Source: Telmatactis stephensoni
Lineage: Eukaryota; Cnidaria; Anthozoa; Actiniaria; Isophelliidae
Direction: 5' to 3'
DNA length: 64,000 nucleotides
Assembly (NCBI GenBank): GCA_029948255.1
Contig: JALIZF010001485.1
Span: forward strand, 124,001 to 188,000
The position numbers and the translations under genes were made by a program. The notes below the pieces were generated by a model. That model searched no databases. It worked only from the letters and a program-made list of their open reading frames with translations, and was not told where the DNA came from. Of the stretch, positions 25,001-40,000 are shown in pieces (positions within the stretch are counted from its first letter, which is position 1; every line of letters begins with the position of its first letter).

Positions 25001-28000
25001 TATACGAGTCTTCATGAATCGTTGAAATTCAAACTTATCTTCATGAATCGTTGTAACTCACGTTGCTGTTTAGGCTTCGAGGCTTGGTAGTAACTTGTGG
25101 TGTTGGTAGGCAAGTCTTTGTTCTCCACGATTAGGACAATTTTTCAGTCTGGACAAATCTCACTTGACGAAGGGTGTGCACATTAACTTGGTCATGAGAT
25201 GTCCAAAGAGATAAAAACTGTCATGGCTTGTCTTGCAGTACTCAGAATGGAACCTAGATGGTTAAGGTGAACTTCGTGGCGAAATAACGTTATTAACATA
25301 TCTTCCCAATACCAAAATCAAGAAACATCTTGTGAGCGACGAGTTACAGAATCGGGCAAATCAAAATGTCGCGCCGATAAAAGCATTATGTGAAAACGTC
25401 AGATTTGATTACAATTTCAGAATTAGGGCAAGAATTTGAATTAGATCATTTTTTTTGGTTTGAGGTCCATTTAAAATAACGCTGTTTGTTGAGCAATAAA
25501 ACAATTTAAATTAAAATTGGATCGCTAGTGGTTTATTTGTTCAGTGGTAACGGAAACAGTACGTAGATTCACCATTCTGATTTAATTTGTTGCTCAGGTA
25601 CTGTAGCTTTGTTTGTGTTTGCTATGTACACTTGAATTTGCATTTGAAATTCGAGAGTTTGCATTTGAAACTCTTGCATCTGCCAAATTATCAGAAATCG
25701 TCTAAGCTAATTTTGGAAACTCATCTTCGAATCATGAGTCTCTTTCATTTTAACTTGTTGTGCTAATTGGATATTTGTCATTGATTTGTCATGTGCAATC
25801 TCTATATTCTTAACAATTTGAGCTCTATGTTCTTCTGTTAAAGAAGATAGATTTTGTGATGCCAAAAGAGAAACATCCAATTATAGCCTAGATTTCCTAC
25901 CATACAAAAGATAAAAGAGTAGAGTTTCACTAGTAGCGACCGTTAGTGAGGTGTGGTAACCAAAAAGTATTGAAGACATGAACGCATGACAATCCTTGTG
26001 TTGTTTTACAGACATATACTAAGAGTGATTTTAATAGCTAAAACTGTATTAAACATTTCGACTAATCCATTGCAGGCGTAACTGTACGAACTAGTCTGTA
26101 TTTTCTTACAGTTTAGAAGTCTACAAACTTCCCGAACTAATCAGTTAGAAAGGAATTTACTGTTTCTATCGCTTAAAATTTGTCTTTGGCCATGGACTGC
26201 AGCTCCGGCCATTTGGGACAATTTTATCTAATAAAAGCCTCATCTATCGTTGACACAAAGGCTTCCGACTATCTAGTAAGGTAATCAACGTACCTATAAC
26301 CAGAGTTAGTTACTAGGAAAGGACCTATGTAGTCAACAGCTACTCACTCAAATTCTATTGGAATCGGTAGAATTGGAGCATCGGGCCACGAACGCGAATT
26401 TAGAACATCCCGTGCATGTTTTTACCCAAGCGTCACAATCTCTGTACCTATTTTTCCCAAAATAATATTTCAACTTATATCTTATCATAAGTTTCTGTAT
26501 ACCTAGATTTCCTGATTAGGAATTCATGTTTAGAGTGGTGTGATCCCACTAATAACCGAGGCAAATAATCCTTATTCGAGCGAGCATTTACGGAAGATAT
26601 TTAAAGCAATAATCCTTCCTCATTAATAAAAACAATAATTTTTTCCTTCTAAAAGAAGCATTCTTAGCTTTTCTATCACTTTCCGGTAATGTACCATCGT
26701 ATAAAAATTGCAGTATGTGTCACAAAAACAACATTTACATCCGCGTAATTTCTTCTAAATAATGCATCAGCATTGCTGTTCGTATTCAGTGGATAAGTCA
26801 GAATAGGACTTAACAAAAAAAACTCCCTTTAAATAACCAACAGCGATCTGGCATTGTTCCGTCCAACAAAACTTTTTGTCTTTCCTCAAGAGCGCATTAA
26901 ATGGTACAGTAATTTTAGCAAATTTCTTAACAAAACGTCAATAGTAATTTGCTAATCCTAGAAACCTACGAAAATGATCTTTAGTAGCCCTAGGGATTGA
27001 AAAGTATTCTACTCTGAGTTTTTATCTTGATCCTTTTATACCGGGGTCAAATACAAACCTTGCACTAGTAGGCAAGACAGGTTTGGACCTAGGCGACAAT
27101 TCCACATTTTCCGTAAGCTGTACAGGGTAAACTATGCTCTTATCCGCATCATCAACGCTAAACTCACGTTTCGTTGATTGAAACACGAAGTCCTTATCGA
27201 TCTTTGCTCTTACAGGTTTGTGATGCGCCAAGAAATCTTTTCCTAGAAAATCATTGAATCGCGCAACACAAATTCTTATCAAATTATAGAGAACTAGTAT
27301 TACCGAAATCAACTTAGTAATATCACGAGCTTTAGGAAAACTAGTTCCTCGAGTGTCAAAAGCAGTAAGTGAGCAAAGTGAAAAGTCTAGCGTGTTTAGT
27401 TCCAAATTCAAAGAATCCTGAACAGGCTTTGTTTTGTAACTATCTACCATTGATTGAACAGGTGTTTTCTGGTCTTCCTTTTGAAATGTAATTGCGTTTA
27501 CATGGTATTTTGAGTAAATATCATTTCGGTCGTTCCTAAGTTTATCTATAAACATTGGGGGTACGTTTTGATTATATCTTAATGAACGACTAGTAGAAGT
27601 GTGAACAGGTTGGCAAACAGTGACTTTAGGTGTAGATTTTTCATTAAAAACTTTAGAATTTCGACTTCTCTGAGCCCCTTTCGTAAACTTAACGAAGGGT
27701 CCTGTAGCCTTTGAGCTTTTGCGAACGGCCCCCTTCGGAAACTTCAAAACAAGCAATTCTGGCTTGCCCTTTTGTTTCTTAACTAATTGAATTTGTTTTG
27801 AATTATCTACAACAGAAGTCATTGAAACCTTATCTATATTACGACTCAAAACCTGAGATGGTCCTAAAACTGATTTCTTTACTGTCTTTGGGATCCGAGT
27901 CCCCCTTGTCGGACCCCTTGACCGTTTTCCTGCATGAAATTGCCAGAAAACGAATTTTGAGGCCTTTCAGGCTGGAAACCGTGATTTTGTCCAAATGAGC

Positions 28001-31000
28001 GAGAGGACTGATTATCCCTACTGTTTTGCTGTGGACAAACTCTAGCATAATGGCCTACTTTCTTACATTTGAAACAAATGACTGGCGAGTTATTGAATCT
28101 TTTTACTTCGTTCCTAATCAAGTCCTTAATTTGGTTTGCGGTTAGTGACTCATATGGTTTCGGTGCGGGCCTTTGGTCAAAAGCCGCAATTTGCGCAAGG
28201 TTTTGTGCCGAAATTTTCGAAAGTGCTCCTAAAACTTCTTCCTTGAAATTCTGTATTTCTTGTGCGTCAACACTTGCTACTACAGTTGGCTTAATAGTAG
28301 ATCTTACTTTAGCTGCTGACACTGCATCTTCAAAAGTCTTAGGTTGCGACAAAATTGTATGTTCTTTTAAATTTTCTAGCAATCCATTTGTAAACAGATA
28401 CATACGCTGTTCCTTTGGTATACCGAGACGCTGACACCTTTTGAGAATATCCGTGCTAAATTCATCCACACTCTCATTAGGCATTTGTTCCTAGAATTCA
28501 ATTGTTGTCTTAAAATCCAATCATCACTCTTAGAGAGAAAACGTTCCTTAAAAAGATCACATAATTCATTGAAGGTACTAAATTTCTTGTCCAAAGTGAA
28601 AAACCAAGTTCTTGCGCTTTCAGTTAAACTTAATGGAAATGCGGCGAGCCTTTGTTTGTCATCCCATGAATGAAAATCAGCAAAAGAGTTAAATTGCTCT
28701 AAAAACTCTGGCGCTTCTGATTCTTTTCCGGAGAAAAGTGGACTTCGACCTAGAGCAGATGTGCCTTTTTGAGCTGAACTCGTTTTGGTCAAGCCTTCTT
28801 TTAGGTTGGCATTTACTGTTAAAAGTTCAATATAGCTCTTTTCTGACTGTTCCTTTAAACTAGTTTGTAGTTTTTCAAATGACTGTTGAAGTATTTTAAT
28901 AAGCTCCTGATTAGAAGCTGTTATACTCTCAACCAATTCTGTCATCTTAACCGTTTGCGTTTTCTTGGCGTGAATAGGATTTAAACATGTTTCCTTCGAG
29001 GCAATGCGTAAATTTGAGATCAGGACACGTTTCGTAAACAAGCTTAGCCTAACTTACAAAAACCACAATGAATCTATTTTTGCGAAAGAACAAAAAGAAC
29101 ACACCATGATCACAAGGAAATGCTCAAGTGTAAAGTTAGAAAATCGAAATAAAAAGGTAACAAACAGCAATCAAAAACGCAAAATCTGACGAACTCACAT
29201 ATACATTTATCAACACAGACAAAATGAAATACCTGGACTCTGCCCGTTTTCTCCGCCAATTGTTATAAAGGCCGATTCTAGCACCAATTGTTATGGGGGT
29301 GAATTCAGTCAATTAATTCCACCAAGGTAGAGCGTACAAGGAATCTTTATTCGTCGTCACAAATAGTAGTAGTTTACAGTTTTGGAGTCAAACTGCGAGG
29401 GTGAAGCTAAGCTAGCATCTAGCCTTATTTATACAAGTTCATTAACATAACCCACTCAACTGGTTGTAGTGAGTTCTACTGAAGACTCATTAAATATTCA
29501 CGATTTTGACCTGGTCAAGGTCTGTTGACACAATGACCTTAATCCTACAATAACTCTTTGTAAAAGGATTAATCTAACAAAAGCGTCGATGACAATCGCT
29601 TGTATATTCAAGTCAAAACAAACTGAGATATAAAAACTGAAGTCTTATTCGAGAACAAGTATACTTTTCCAAACTCAAAGTCCGTTGGTAAACAAAACTA
29701 ATAGATGACGCTATCTTAGATTTACAGGCAGATATTCATCTTCTGCGCTTGCGTCAAAACTACATTTAGAACAGGTTTTTGCTGACAGGTGCAGTACAAA
29801 GTCCAACTCTAGTCCTTCGAGTAATTAAACTAAATCTTTCCAGTTCCGATCAACAAGATCCGATTACCGGCCTATTGACCTGAGGTGTTTTACAAGGTCA
29901 ACAGCTTAATTGCTTTTGTTCTTATAATTAAAAAGTTCTCAAGGACAAGTGGTTGTCAAGGAAACTAAAGATGAACTTAGTTCTTTTCCTAAGTTAGAAA
30001 TTTGTACTTTTCTAGCCTCCTGACACATGGTTCTCGTGACTTTAGGCCCTTTCTAGGACAGTTTTAGAACTGGCCCGCGAAAATGTAACAAAAGATGGCA
30101 GCCACAAACAGTTTTGTGTCCGAATTTTAGCTTTGCAGTGAATAAAACTCCTTATACCCCATGAACCGCTGTTTCTCAAGATTCTCTTACACGGGTCAAC
30201 CGGCTTGTTTTTTGGCAACATTTGTTGATCAACAATTGCTGAACGGTGTTGAAAAGTGTTGATTCGGCAGCCAATTGTGTACATCATTCATTTGTTGATC
30301 AACATACAAATCAGGGCCGTAGCCACCGGTACGGTTAGTCAGGTTTCAACCGGACCAACTTTTACCGTTAGAACCATTGTCATTGCAGTTTTGAAAGCAT
30401 GGATTCGTGTAGGAAAACGAAAAAACCGGACCAACTTTTAAAAACCAATGTTTAAATGGTGGCTATGGCCCTGCAAATGCTGAACTAGTCCTAAACGGTG
30501 TTGAAACGTGTTGACTCAGTAGCCAACTACATTGAACGTCGTTCAACAACGGCAAATTAGTTGCAGGAATAGAACTATCTCTATTTTCTCCGCAACATCT
30601 TTCAACATGTTGAGAAACTCAATCAAGATACCATGATACATGGTTCAACATTTGTTTTTAAATGTTGAACAATTTTTGACAATTCTTGAACTGTTGCCCA
30701 ACAAATGTGTATTACATGTCGGATTGTTCTTCCTTTGACACTGAAGAAGACAAACTGACATTGTTAGCCAATAAAACAGTCATTTTTAGATCACATGCTT
30801 TTACTTTTTTCTATCTTCTGCTTCATAAACATTTTTGAAGAAAGCAATTTTGACCTTTTACATGCTACCCATGCAACACACTGAACCGTCGTCTCATCAT
30901 GACCCCGCCCACAAACATCCAAGCTCCGCCCACAAATGTCTTATAAGCTCCGCCCACAAGGAACGTGGCTTTATCGGGATTTTGCTCTATATCGTTTCAA

Positions 31001-34000
31001 ATAGATATACGGGAAAGTATCAGATCTCGATATTTTTTTACGGACGTCGCTGTGCCTGGTTAATGATCTCTTAGTACAAATCAAAGGGAGGGGTAGGGGG
31101 CCTCGTTAGAACCTTGAGGTGCGGTAATCACGAGCAACAAAATCACTCAACTTGTCTCGCAACATTGCTGCGAAACGAGTTGCGGAAGGGCGATCGATGC
31201 TGCGCGTCTTTCCACCCGAAAACAAACTTGTCTCGCAACAAAATAGTCTGCTGCAAGTTGAGTGAATCCTGACTTCTGATTGGATCAATCACGAACACGA
31301 AGGAAGCCATTTCGCAGTTTACTGCGAGACAAGTTGACTTTGGGTGGTAATACGCGCAACATCATGAAATTTTGTTACACTAAAAGTTGAGCGACTGTCA
31401 ACTTGCAGAAAACTATTTTATTGCGAGACAAGTTTGTACTCGGGTGGAATAACGCGCAGCATCGCTCTTCAACTTGTTTTGCAGCAATGTTGCGAGACGA
31501 GTGATTTTGTTGCGACGGGCCTGAAACTTTATAAAGTTATAAAACAAAATGAATATAACCCAGAAATACTAGAAAAGGGAAGAAGCAAAAATGGTAAGTA
31601 CTGGAGACTACCACAACGTATCAAAGAATCTGGTGGAAATCTCAGAAACAAAAGACCTCCATATTTGGTCACGAAGTGATTAACTTTAACAAAGGACCCA
31701 TTACAGCGGCGGGAGATTTGAAAAGGCTCGAAAACAAAAGAAACTTATTTGAGCGCGAAGTTTGAATAAATTTGTGGTGAAGTCTATCCGACCATGAAGC
31801 GTTCGTGATCTGTTCGGAGTGGTTAAAAACATACCGTGGGGGGTGGGCAGATATCATGTGTTATTTGTAAAAAAGCTAACTTAGGGGAGGGGGAGAATTT
31901 TTGTTCTGACAATGATAAGTCCACAAACGAGTAGATATTTCGGAGAACATCAAGGCAACTAGCTAAAATAGCTTCATATTCAAAGTCAATGATGAGCTCT
32001 GTTGATTTCTCTAGTGCGAAGACACGGACCAGTTATTCTCTAAAAACTTTTTCCTAGTCCTTGAATCAGAATTGATGCCGGTTTTAGAGTGAAACTCAAA
32101 GAAAATAGATGTCAACAATTATCTAAATAATGAAGCTCGTCATCCAAATAATTTCACCTTACTTTACCGTAAAGTAAGGTGAAATTATTTGGATGACGGG
32201 CATCAGTGTTTAGCAGATAACTGTTGACGTCTATTGCCCGAGTTCCTCTCTACTGAAAGCCGGGCATAAATTTCACGTACTTCCAAAGGGCCTGAAATCA
32301 GCAAGTCTGAAATGATTTGTAAAGTAAGGTGAAATTCATTGAACGACGGGCTTCATTTAGCGGATAATTGTTGACATCTATTCTATTCGAGTTTCTCTCT
32401 AAAACCGGCATAAGTTTCACCTCACACTCGTGCTTTAGAGGGCGAAATAGTGTATCTCTAAAAGGGAAGCCAATAAAGTGTTCAGACAGTATAAATATAA
32501 CATGAGTTTTCTAGAATCAGTAGTCAAAACTCTTAAACACTTAGACTTTTATCTTCTGTAGTCATTTGGAAACATAAAACACGAAAGGAGTCTTTTTAGT
32601 TCTCGCTCACTACAAAGTATAACAGGCGTTGTCAAGAACACAAAGAGTAAACAAAACTTTTGAACACTTTGATTTTGATCTTCTGTAGTCATTTGGAATC
32701 ATAAAACACGAAAGGATTCGTTTTAGTTCTCGCTCACTACAAAGTATAACAGGCGTTGTCAAGAACACAAAGAGTAAACAAAACTTTTGAACACGTACTT
32801 TGACTTTTATCTTCTGTAGTCATTTGGAATCATAAAACACGAAAGGAGTCTTTTTAGTTCTCGCTCACTACAAAGTATATCAGGCGTTGTCAAGAACACA
32901 AAGAGTAAACAAAACTTTTGAACACTTTGATTTTGATCTTCTGTAGTCATTTGGAATCATAAAACACGAAAGGAGTCTTTTTAGTTCTCGCTCACTACAA
33001 AGCATAACAGGCGTTGTCAAGAACACAAAGAGTAAACAAAACTTTTGAACACTTTGATTTTGATCTTCTGTAGTCATTTGGAATCATAAAACACGAAAGG
33101 AGTCTTTTTAGTTCTCACTCACTACAAAGTATAACAGGCGTTGTCAAGAACACAAAGAGTAAACAAAACAGTAGAGTATAAATTACCCCAGGGGGACCCC
33201 CGCCGGTAATTTTCAACCACTCGAAGATTGATCGAACCTTATCGACCGATACACGAAATCTCTCGAGTAAGGATCGGCTTTTGAAAGTTAATATATTCAA
33301 AATCGCACCAGTGAATTCAAACAATAGCAGTTTTATCCCTCAGTGGCGGTATGCGAAATTCAATCAACGCCTCAAGATGGACACCAAACAATAGGGCAAT
33401 CTTTGATACGAATTAAAAGCAAAAATGAGCATAGTTCTTACTGCAATTTTCATAATTATGCGAACTCCGACCTTTAAACAGTCCGTTGGAATTTGCTTGT
33501 TTTTTTGCTTCCGCCCACTTCAAACAACGGCAACCAAAAATACTCATAAAGATCCCTAAAAACCCGGCCTTTCAAATGACTTAATATGATCTTTAGGCAA
33601 TCTTTAACAGCTAAATCTAATCTTGGTACTAGTTAGATGTTCATATTTTTTGGTTTTTAATTTTGATTGATCGACAGAATCTAATTTGGCAAAAACCACT
33701 TGAGTGTTTAGATGTCTGAGTTCGCATGATTTTGAAAATTAAAGTAAGTTCTTAACAAAATTGATCAAAAGTAAAAGACGAACACAGGCGTAAAATCAAA
33801 GAAGATTGATCTATCTCATGAGAGGAAATAAATATAAATTCAGAGAACTTGCAACCTTTGTGAAAAGGCAAGTGCGCGAATACGAATAAAGTACGGGTAA
33901 ACGGACAACATGCAAGGCTTTTGAAAATGCGAACTAAAAGCCCAGAACAACGCTAAATGCTGTAGAAATACATAGAAAACAGAAGAAACCACATTAAAAC

Positions 34001-37000
34001 GAATTGAAGCGAAGAGAAAGTCTAAAGAGCACTTCATGTAGTCGTAATGAATTGTTCACCTTGGAACTGAAGAGTTTATAGTGAAAGCATTGCTTCTACT
34101 GTGAACCGCCACACTTGCATACGCTGAGGAGTGAGACACTCTGAGGCTCGAAGTTGCTAGCTTCTGTGACACCAAGAGAAATCTTGAAAGACGCCTTGAC
34201 GTCGACAATAAAACAAAGTTTTTCAAAGTCGACTAAACTCAATCGTTCCAATATCAAATTACCCTTGCAACGCGCGCTCGCTCAACCAACACAGTCCTCA
34301 AAAATGCAAAAAGAGAATTTCTTAGTACTTCTTCTTCCAAATTTCCCCACCTCTTTCTATAGAGAAAATTGATTTATCATTACTATGGCGTCGGACTGAT
34401 AAATCTGAACACATTCCTTGTTGTACGTATTTGTGGGCGGTGTCTTACACGTTTGTAGGCGGAGTCATCGTACAGAATTTTACGAGCAAAAACGTAATCT
34501 TAATTTTTGTATTTCTGACTGAAAAAAATATAGATCGGTGGGATTTTCTCTCGGATATTGAAGTATCTGTAAATAAAGCTGATGCAACGACGATTTTTAG
34601 CGCAATCCTAAGTTGATGTGATAATAATACTACACGGAACGATTTTTAAGTGTAATTTTTGCTTCAACTCAAAATAACGAATTTGACCCAAGTTGTTGCC
34701 ACATTGCGCGAAAAATAATTTGCCGAAATCGTCTAGTGTAACGGCTTAAAACACAAATTACGTTACGCAGAGTTATCGACACTGAATTTGAAATACTGCC
34801 TCTTTTGAAACAATGAAAATGTTTTTGTGAGATTATTGTAATGTCAGACTGTGGAGAGTAGTCTTGATTGGTTTTTGGTGGTGGTGGTGGTGGTGGTGTG
34901 TGTATGTGTGTGTGTGTGTGTGGGGGGGGGGGGGGGGTCTAACAAAAGGGCAGGGCTCAGTTGCTTAAATCTAAAGAATGCCTGATTCTGATTTGAGCCC
35001 TTGGGTCCAAAGGTTACTTCTTATTTGCATGCTGCAAATGTAGATTTCCTCTTCAAAAATATCCTCTCATTGATAATTTGTTTTTTAGTAAAGTTTGAGC
35101 AATTCAGACACACAACAAAGCAATTAAAACATTTTCATTTACATAAACCTGTTACAAGAGCAATAAATGTTTGGTCTCTCACAGAAATGAATGGTTTGGG
35201 AAAGTCACATGATCACTGTTGTATTTAAGATCAAAACAATGGAACTCCAGAAATATCCAATTACAAATTTTGACCTATCAGATGGCTTTGAAGTGACATG
35301 AAAATGGTATATTTTTGTCATAATTGGTATTCTAAAAGTTCCCCTCCCCTTCCTGTCCACTCCCTCACCCTCTCCTCCCATTCCTCTCACACCTACCCCC
35401 TCTCTCTTCCTTCTCCTTAGAAATAGAGGGATATTCTTACAGTCATATTAGTTGGCAAGAACAATTATGGAAATTTGTTTATGACATGGAATCTCTCTCT
35501 ATTGGGCTATACTGTCTTTACAATATTCTTTGTTTGCAAGCAATCCCAAAGAATGTAGAGACAAAAGACATGCCCGCTATGTTGGTGGTCTTGACAAAAG
35601 ACAAGATAAAAACCACCAACGTGGCTGCCATGTCTTTTGTTCAATACCCTCTCTTCGTCATGCCAGGTTGCAAATGAAGAATTCTTGACAAAATGACAAG
35701 ATAATACAAGTTTATATTAAAGATATTTTAATATCTACCTTTCAGACTTACAATGAGTACTAAAAACCCAAACCAATTAGAGCTATTGGACACTTTTGAT
35801 GTTTACTTTGGCAAAGGTCTGTCTAATGGAAAATGGCATTTTGTCAAAGTCATGGTAAATGGAAATAGAGTGACCATTAATCTTAACAACAAAAGATATC
35901 GACACAAGATAACAGGTAATTATATCAAGAATAGATACTTTTTACTATTAATTATGTTTATATATATATATATATTATATTATATATTTTTGAACAAATT
36001 AGATTAAATTTTTAATAAAGAAAAACACCCACTGCCACAACTCTACCCCCACCCCACCCCCCACAACAGCCACATCTCTGGTCTTCTCCAACAAAACATT
36101 GGTTCAATTACTGTTAATTATGTTTATATATATTATATTATCCTTTGAACAAATTGAATTTAATTTTTGATAAAGAAATAATTGCTGAGAACAAGGGACT
36201 GCCACACCTCTCTATTACTCCTTCCCACCCCCCACCCCCAAAAATGACTGCCACATCCCCTGGTACCCTATTCACCCCAAGAAAAAAAGACTATTACACC
36301 CCATGGTACCCCTTACCCTAAGAAAAAAATGACTATCATATCCATCTGACACCCTCCTCCAAGAAAATGGCTGCCACACCCCATGGCACCCCTTATCCCA
36401 AGAAAAAAAGACTATCACACCTATCTGACACCCTCCTCCAAGAAAATGACTGCCACACCCCATGGTACCCCTTATCCCAAGAAAAAAAGACTATCACACC
36501 TATCTGACACCCTCCTCCAAGAAAATGACTGCCACACCCCATGGTACCCCTTATCCCAAGAAAAAAAGACTATCACACCTATCTGACACCCTCCTCCAAG
36601 AAAATGACTGCCACACCCCATGGTACCCCTTACCCCAAGAAAAAATGACTATCATATCCATCTGACACCCTCCTCCAAGAAAAGGACTGCCACACCCCAT
36701 GGCACCCCTTATCCCAAGAAAAAAAGACTATCACACCTATCTGACACCCTCCTCCAAGAAAATGACTGCCACACCCCATGGTACCCCTTACCCCAAGAAA
36801 AAATGACTATCATATCCATCTGACACCCTCCTCCAAGAAAAGGACTGCCACACCCCATGGCACCCCTTATCCCAAGAAAAAAAGACTATCACATCCATCT
36901 GACACCCTCCTCCAAGAAAAGGACTGCCACACCCCATGGTACCCCTTACCCCAAGAAAAAATGACTATCATATCCATCTGACACCCTCCTCCAAGAAAAT

Positions 37001-40000
37001 GACTGCCACACCCCATGGTACCCCTTACCCCAAGAAAAAATGACTATCATATCCATCTGACACCCTCCTCCAAGAAAAGGACTGCCACACCCCATGGCAC
37101 CCCTTACCCCAAGAAAAAAAGACTATCACATCCATCTGACACCCTCCTCCAAGAAAAGGACTGCCACACCCCATGGTACCCCTTACCCCAAGAAAAAATG
37201 ACTATCACATCCATCTGACACCCTCCTCCTATACTTTAGTATACTAAATACTATCATAATTAGTTTTAGTTTGAAATATTGTTGTTATCAGTGCATTTTC
37301 GGGGTACAATAGCTTGAACTATGCAAAAAGGCATCTTGAGAGGTTAAAATTAATATATATTCTAAAATTTTATAGGATCCCAACCCTGGGTCACATGCAG
37401 CTACAGTCATGCCTACAGCATATATAACAATCTACTAATAATTTTTTAAAACTTTGGTCATATCTTGCAGAAACAGATAGTACCATTGCCAAGTTGTACA
37501 CCTATGTTGCTGGAGTTGATCATGAAAGAGTTTTCAAGTTTCAAGATGTTTATAAGTTTCCCCATTTCTGTGGCTGTCTGACAAGAGTTTCCCTGAATGG
37601 CAGAAATTTATTGAAAGGTTTTTACAACCATGACAACAAAGACATCATCAAGATCTCTGGAACTGTTAAGAGTGGCTGCCATGAAGCTAAAGTTGAGGGG
37701 ATCCTTGGATTTGCTGGAAGCTTGTCTTTTCTAAAGATTTCTAGAATGGTCAGGAACACCTTAAACATCAAGTTCAGCTTCCGCACTTACGTAGACACTG
37801 GAAAGATTTTTAAAGCTCAACCAAGTGAGCTGTGGCTGATAACTCTTGCTCTCAACTCTGGAAGATTGGAGTTAAAGTTACAGTTTGTTCATGGGGTCAT
37901 TAATAAAGTATTTCCTTTTACGATTGGAGAAGACCTTGAAGATGGACATTGGCATGTTGTTGAAGTAGTGGTGAAATCAAGCAAGGGACTTATGGTGTTA
38001 GATGGGAAGACTGTATCATTGGTCAAACCAGGCATCTTGGCAGATATTTTGTCATTCAGTTTCACAACTATTGTCTTTGGTGGTGGATCGACAACAAGCA
38101 AAGATGGTTTTATCGGCTGCTTGAAAGATTTGAGAATCAATAATATCAACACTAGCATCCAAGGTCTTGAACACTTTCAGATAAAGGTGGGCAGTTGTCC
38201 AATTGAGAATAATTGCTTTCCAAATCCATGTAAAAATGAAGGTGTATGTACCAATGTTGGGTCACACTTCACATGTGGTTGCGATCACACCATGTACACT
38301 GGTTCTTCATGTTCACATCCTCTGTACAGATCTACTTGTCAGGAATATTTTGACCTTGGACTGAAAAAGGATTCTACATGTTTAGTTAGTCCAGGCCACA
38401 ACGGCTCCACTAACCCCTTTAATGTTATTTGCAAAAGATCCAACAGTACTACCCCATCGACTGTCATCCTTAACAAGAAAACTGGCTGGCAAACTGCAGA
38501 ACAATACAAGGACAAACTGTCTGGTATTGCCTTTCTTGATTACACTTCAGAATACTCAGCAAGTTTGCCAAATGTGAAGGCTTTGATCTCTAGAAGTAGG
38601 ATGTGTCAGCAGTATTTGGCTGTGAATTATTCTATGGGTGGTCGCTTAAAGTTTCACAATGTCTTTTGGGTGTCAGCCAAAGGAAGGTATAATGCCAAAC
38701 CCTTTATATCCAATGGTAAGTAACTGTAATGAAATCAGAATAATGAAAGTTGTACATTGAGGAGAATTGACCCTTTTGATGTATAGGTAGGTATATAGGA
38801 AAGTTCACTGACACTTTTAGATCAATTGAGATAATGTTAAAAAAATCAGGCTCTCCAGGGGAGGGGGAAAGGGGGAAGGAGAGCAGGGGGGGTATTTGGC
38901 TTGACTGGTAGTGTTAGGGAACTAGTCTGGAATCACTTTGACGACAACAGTAAGCCATACCTTCCTACTAGTAGCTTACTTGCATTTAAATTTTCCAATT
39001 ATAGCTAATTATACAATTTGATATTCCAGCTGCTAACTCTTAACTCACTCTGAATACAAGACTTATTGCACAAGTATTTCTAGCATCAGGTCAGGCTCGT
39101 AACATGGTATATTTTCGTCTCACTGATCCCGGGTTTTTACGGAACTTTTGATTCCTGAGCCCATAATTTTAGAAATTTTTGATCCCTGATCCTTGGTTCA
39201 AAAAACTGAGCTGATCCCTGATCCTGAGCCAATGTCCCTGATCCTCGATCCCACCCATTTGATCCCTGAGCCCTGGCCTCTGATCCCTGATCCCTGATCC
39301 TGGCCATAATTTGGAGCTTGATCCCTGATCCCTGCATATACCATGTTACGAGCCTGATCAGGTAACCAAACAAGAGTCATATTGCACCGGCAAGCATAGC
39401 CAATCAAGTTGTGCATCAGGAGCTCCAGATCTGGGCCGGCCAATAAAACTTTCCTGTACAACCTTGACCATAGAGTCTCATTTGTACTATGGACTCTACT
39501 TTAATACTAAATGTTAATCTTGCTTGAATTTCAATCACACCCTATCTAAGATTCATTCACACATTATGCGCCAGTCAATGTTATGCCCCAGGGGGAGGGG
39601 GGGGCATACCCTGGGGGATTTGACATTTTGGCCTTTCTTGGAGTCAAATTCCCTGCCCAGGGGAAAAAATTTGGTGTCAAACACCTCCACCCTTGGGCAG
39701 GAATCCTGTTTCTTCAAATCCGTTGGCTTTCGTTTTCTTCTATTCACGCTCCAAGCCTTGTAAAAAGGCATTTCTTAGAAAATATTACCTTTCTGATTCC
39801 ACCACTAGTCTCCTTCGCTCCACCACGTGAACGAAGTGAACGATCAAGATGGCTACCATACAAGGAATTGTGAGTAAAATTCAAGATGGCTGCCCGACCT
39901 AGTTCCAGTCTCTTGCGATAATTTGTCAAATTCCCCCACCGTAGGGCGCTTGTGTTGCGTCAAATTTTGTATTATTCCCCACCCCTAGGAAAGGAACTTA

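Larger units (their letters stand above)
23652..30025 (-). mobile_element. Ty3/gypsy LTR retrotransposon, defective, in intron 1 of the CNTNAP-like gene
   Basis: Two 765-bp LTRs (TG...CA, nearly identical) flank 4.8 kb, with CATG on both sides (23648-23651, 30026-30029) as target duplication. Read on the - strand, the primer-binding site directly follows the 5' LTR after 2 nt (TGGCGGAGAAAACGGGCA, 29242-29259) and a purine tract (AGGGGAGTAT) ends at 24417. Gag, a damaged protease region, an RT remnant and an integrase remnant follow in Ty3/gypsy order. Frameshifts, stops and a deletion of the RT core make it non-autonomous. LTR near-identity suggests a rather recent insertion. Confidence 0.88.

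Noticed and set aside
36383..37218. Series of near-identical 67-codon frames
   Set aside because: They are produced by the 79-bp minisatellite; three units make a frame. They lie in an intron and have no protein-like composition.
36243..37229. CRISPR-like array
   Set aside because: The repeats are contiguous 79-bp units without unique spacers, in an animal intron.
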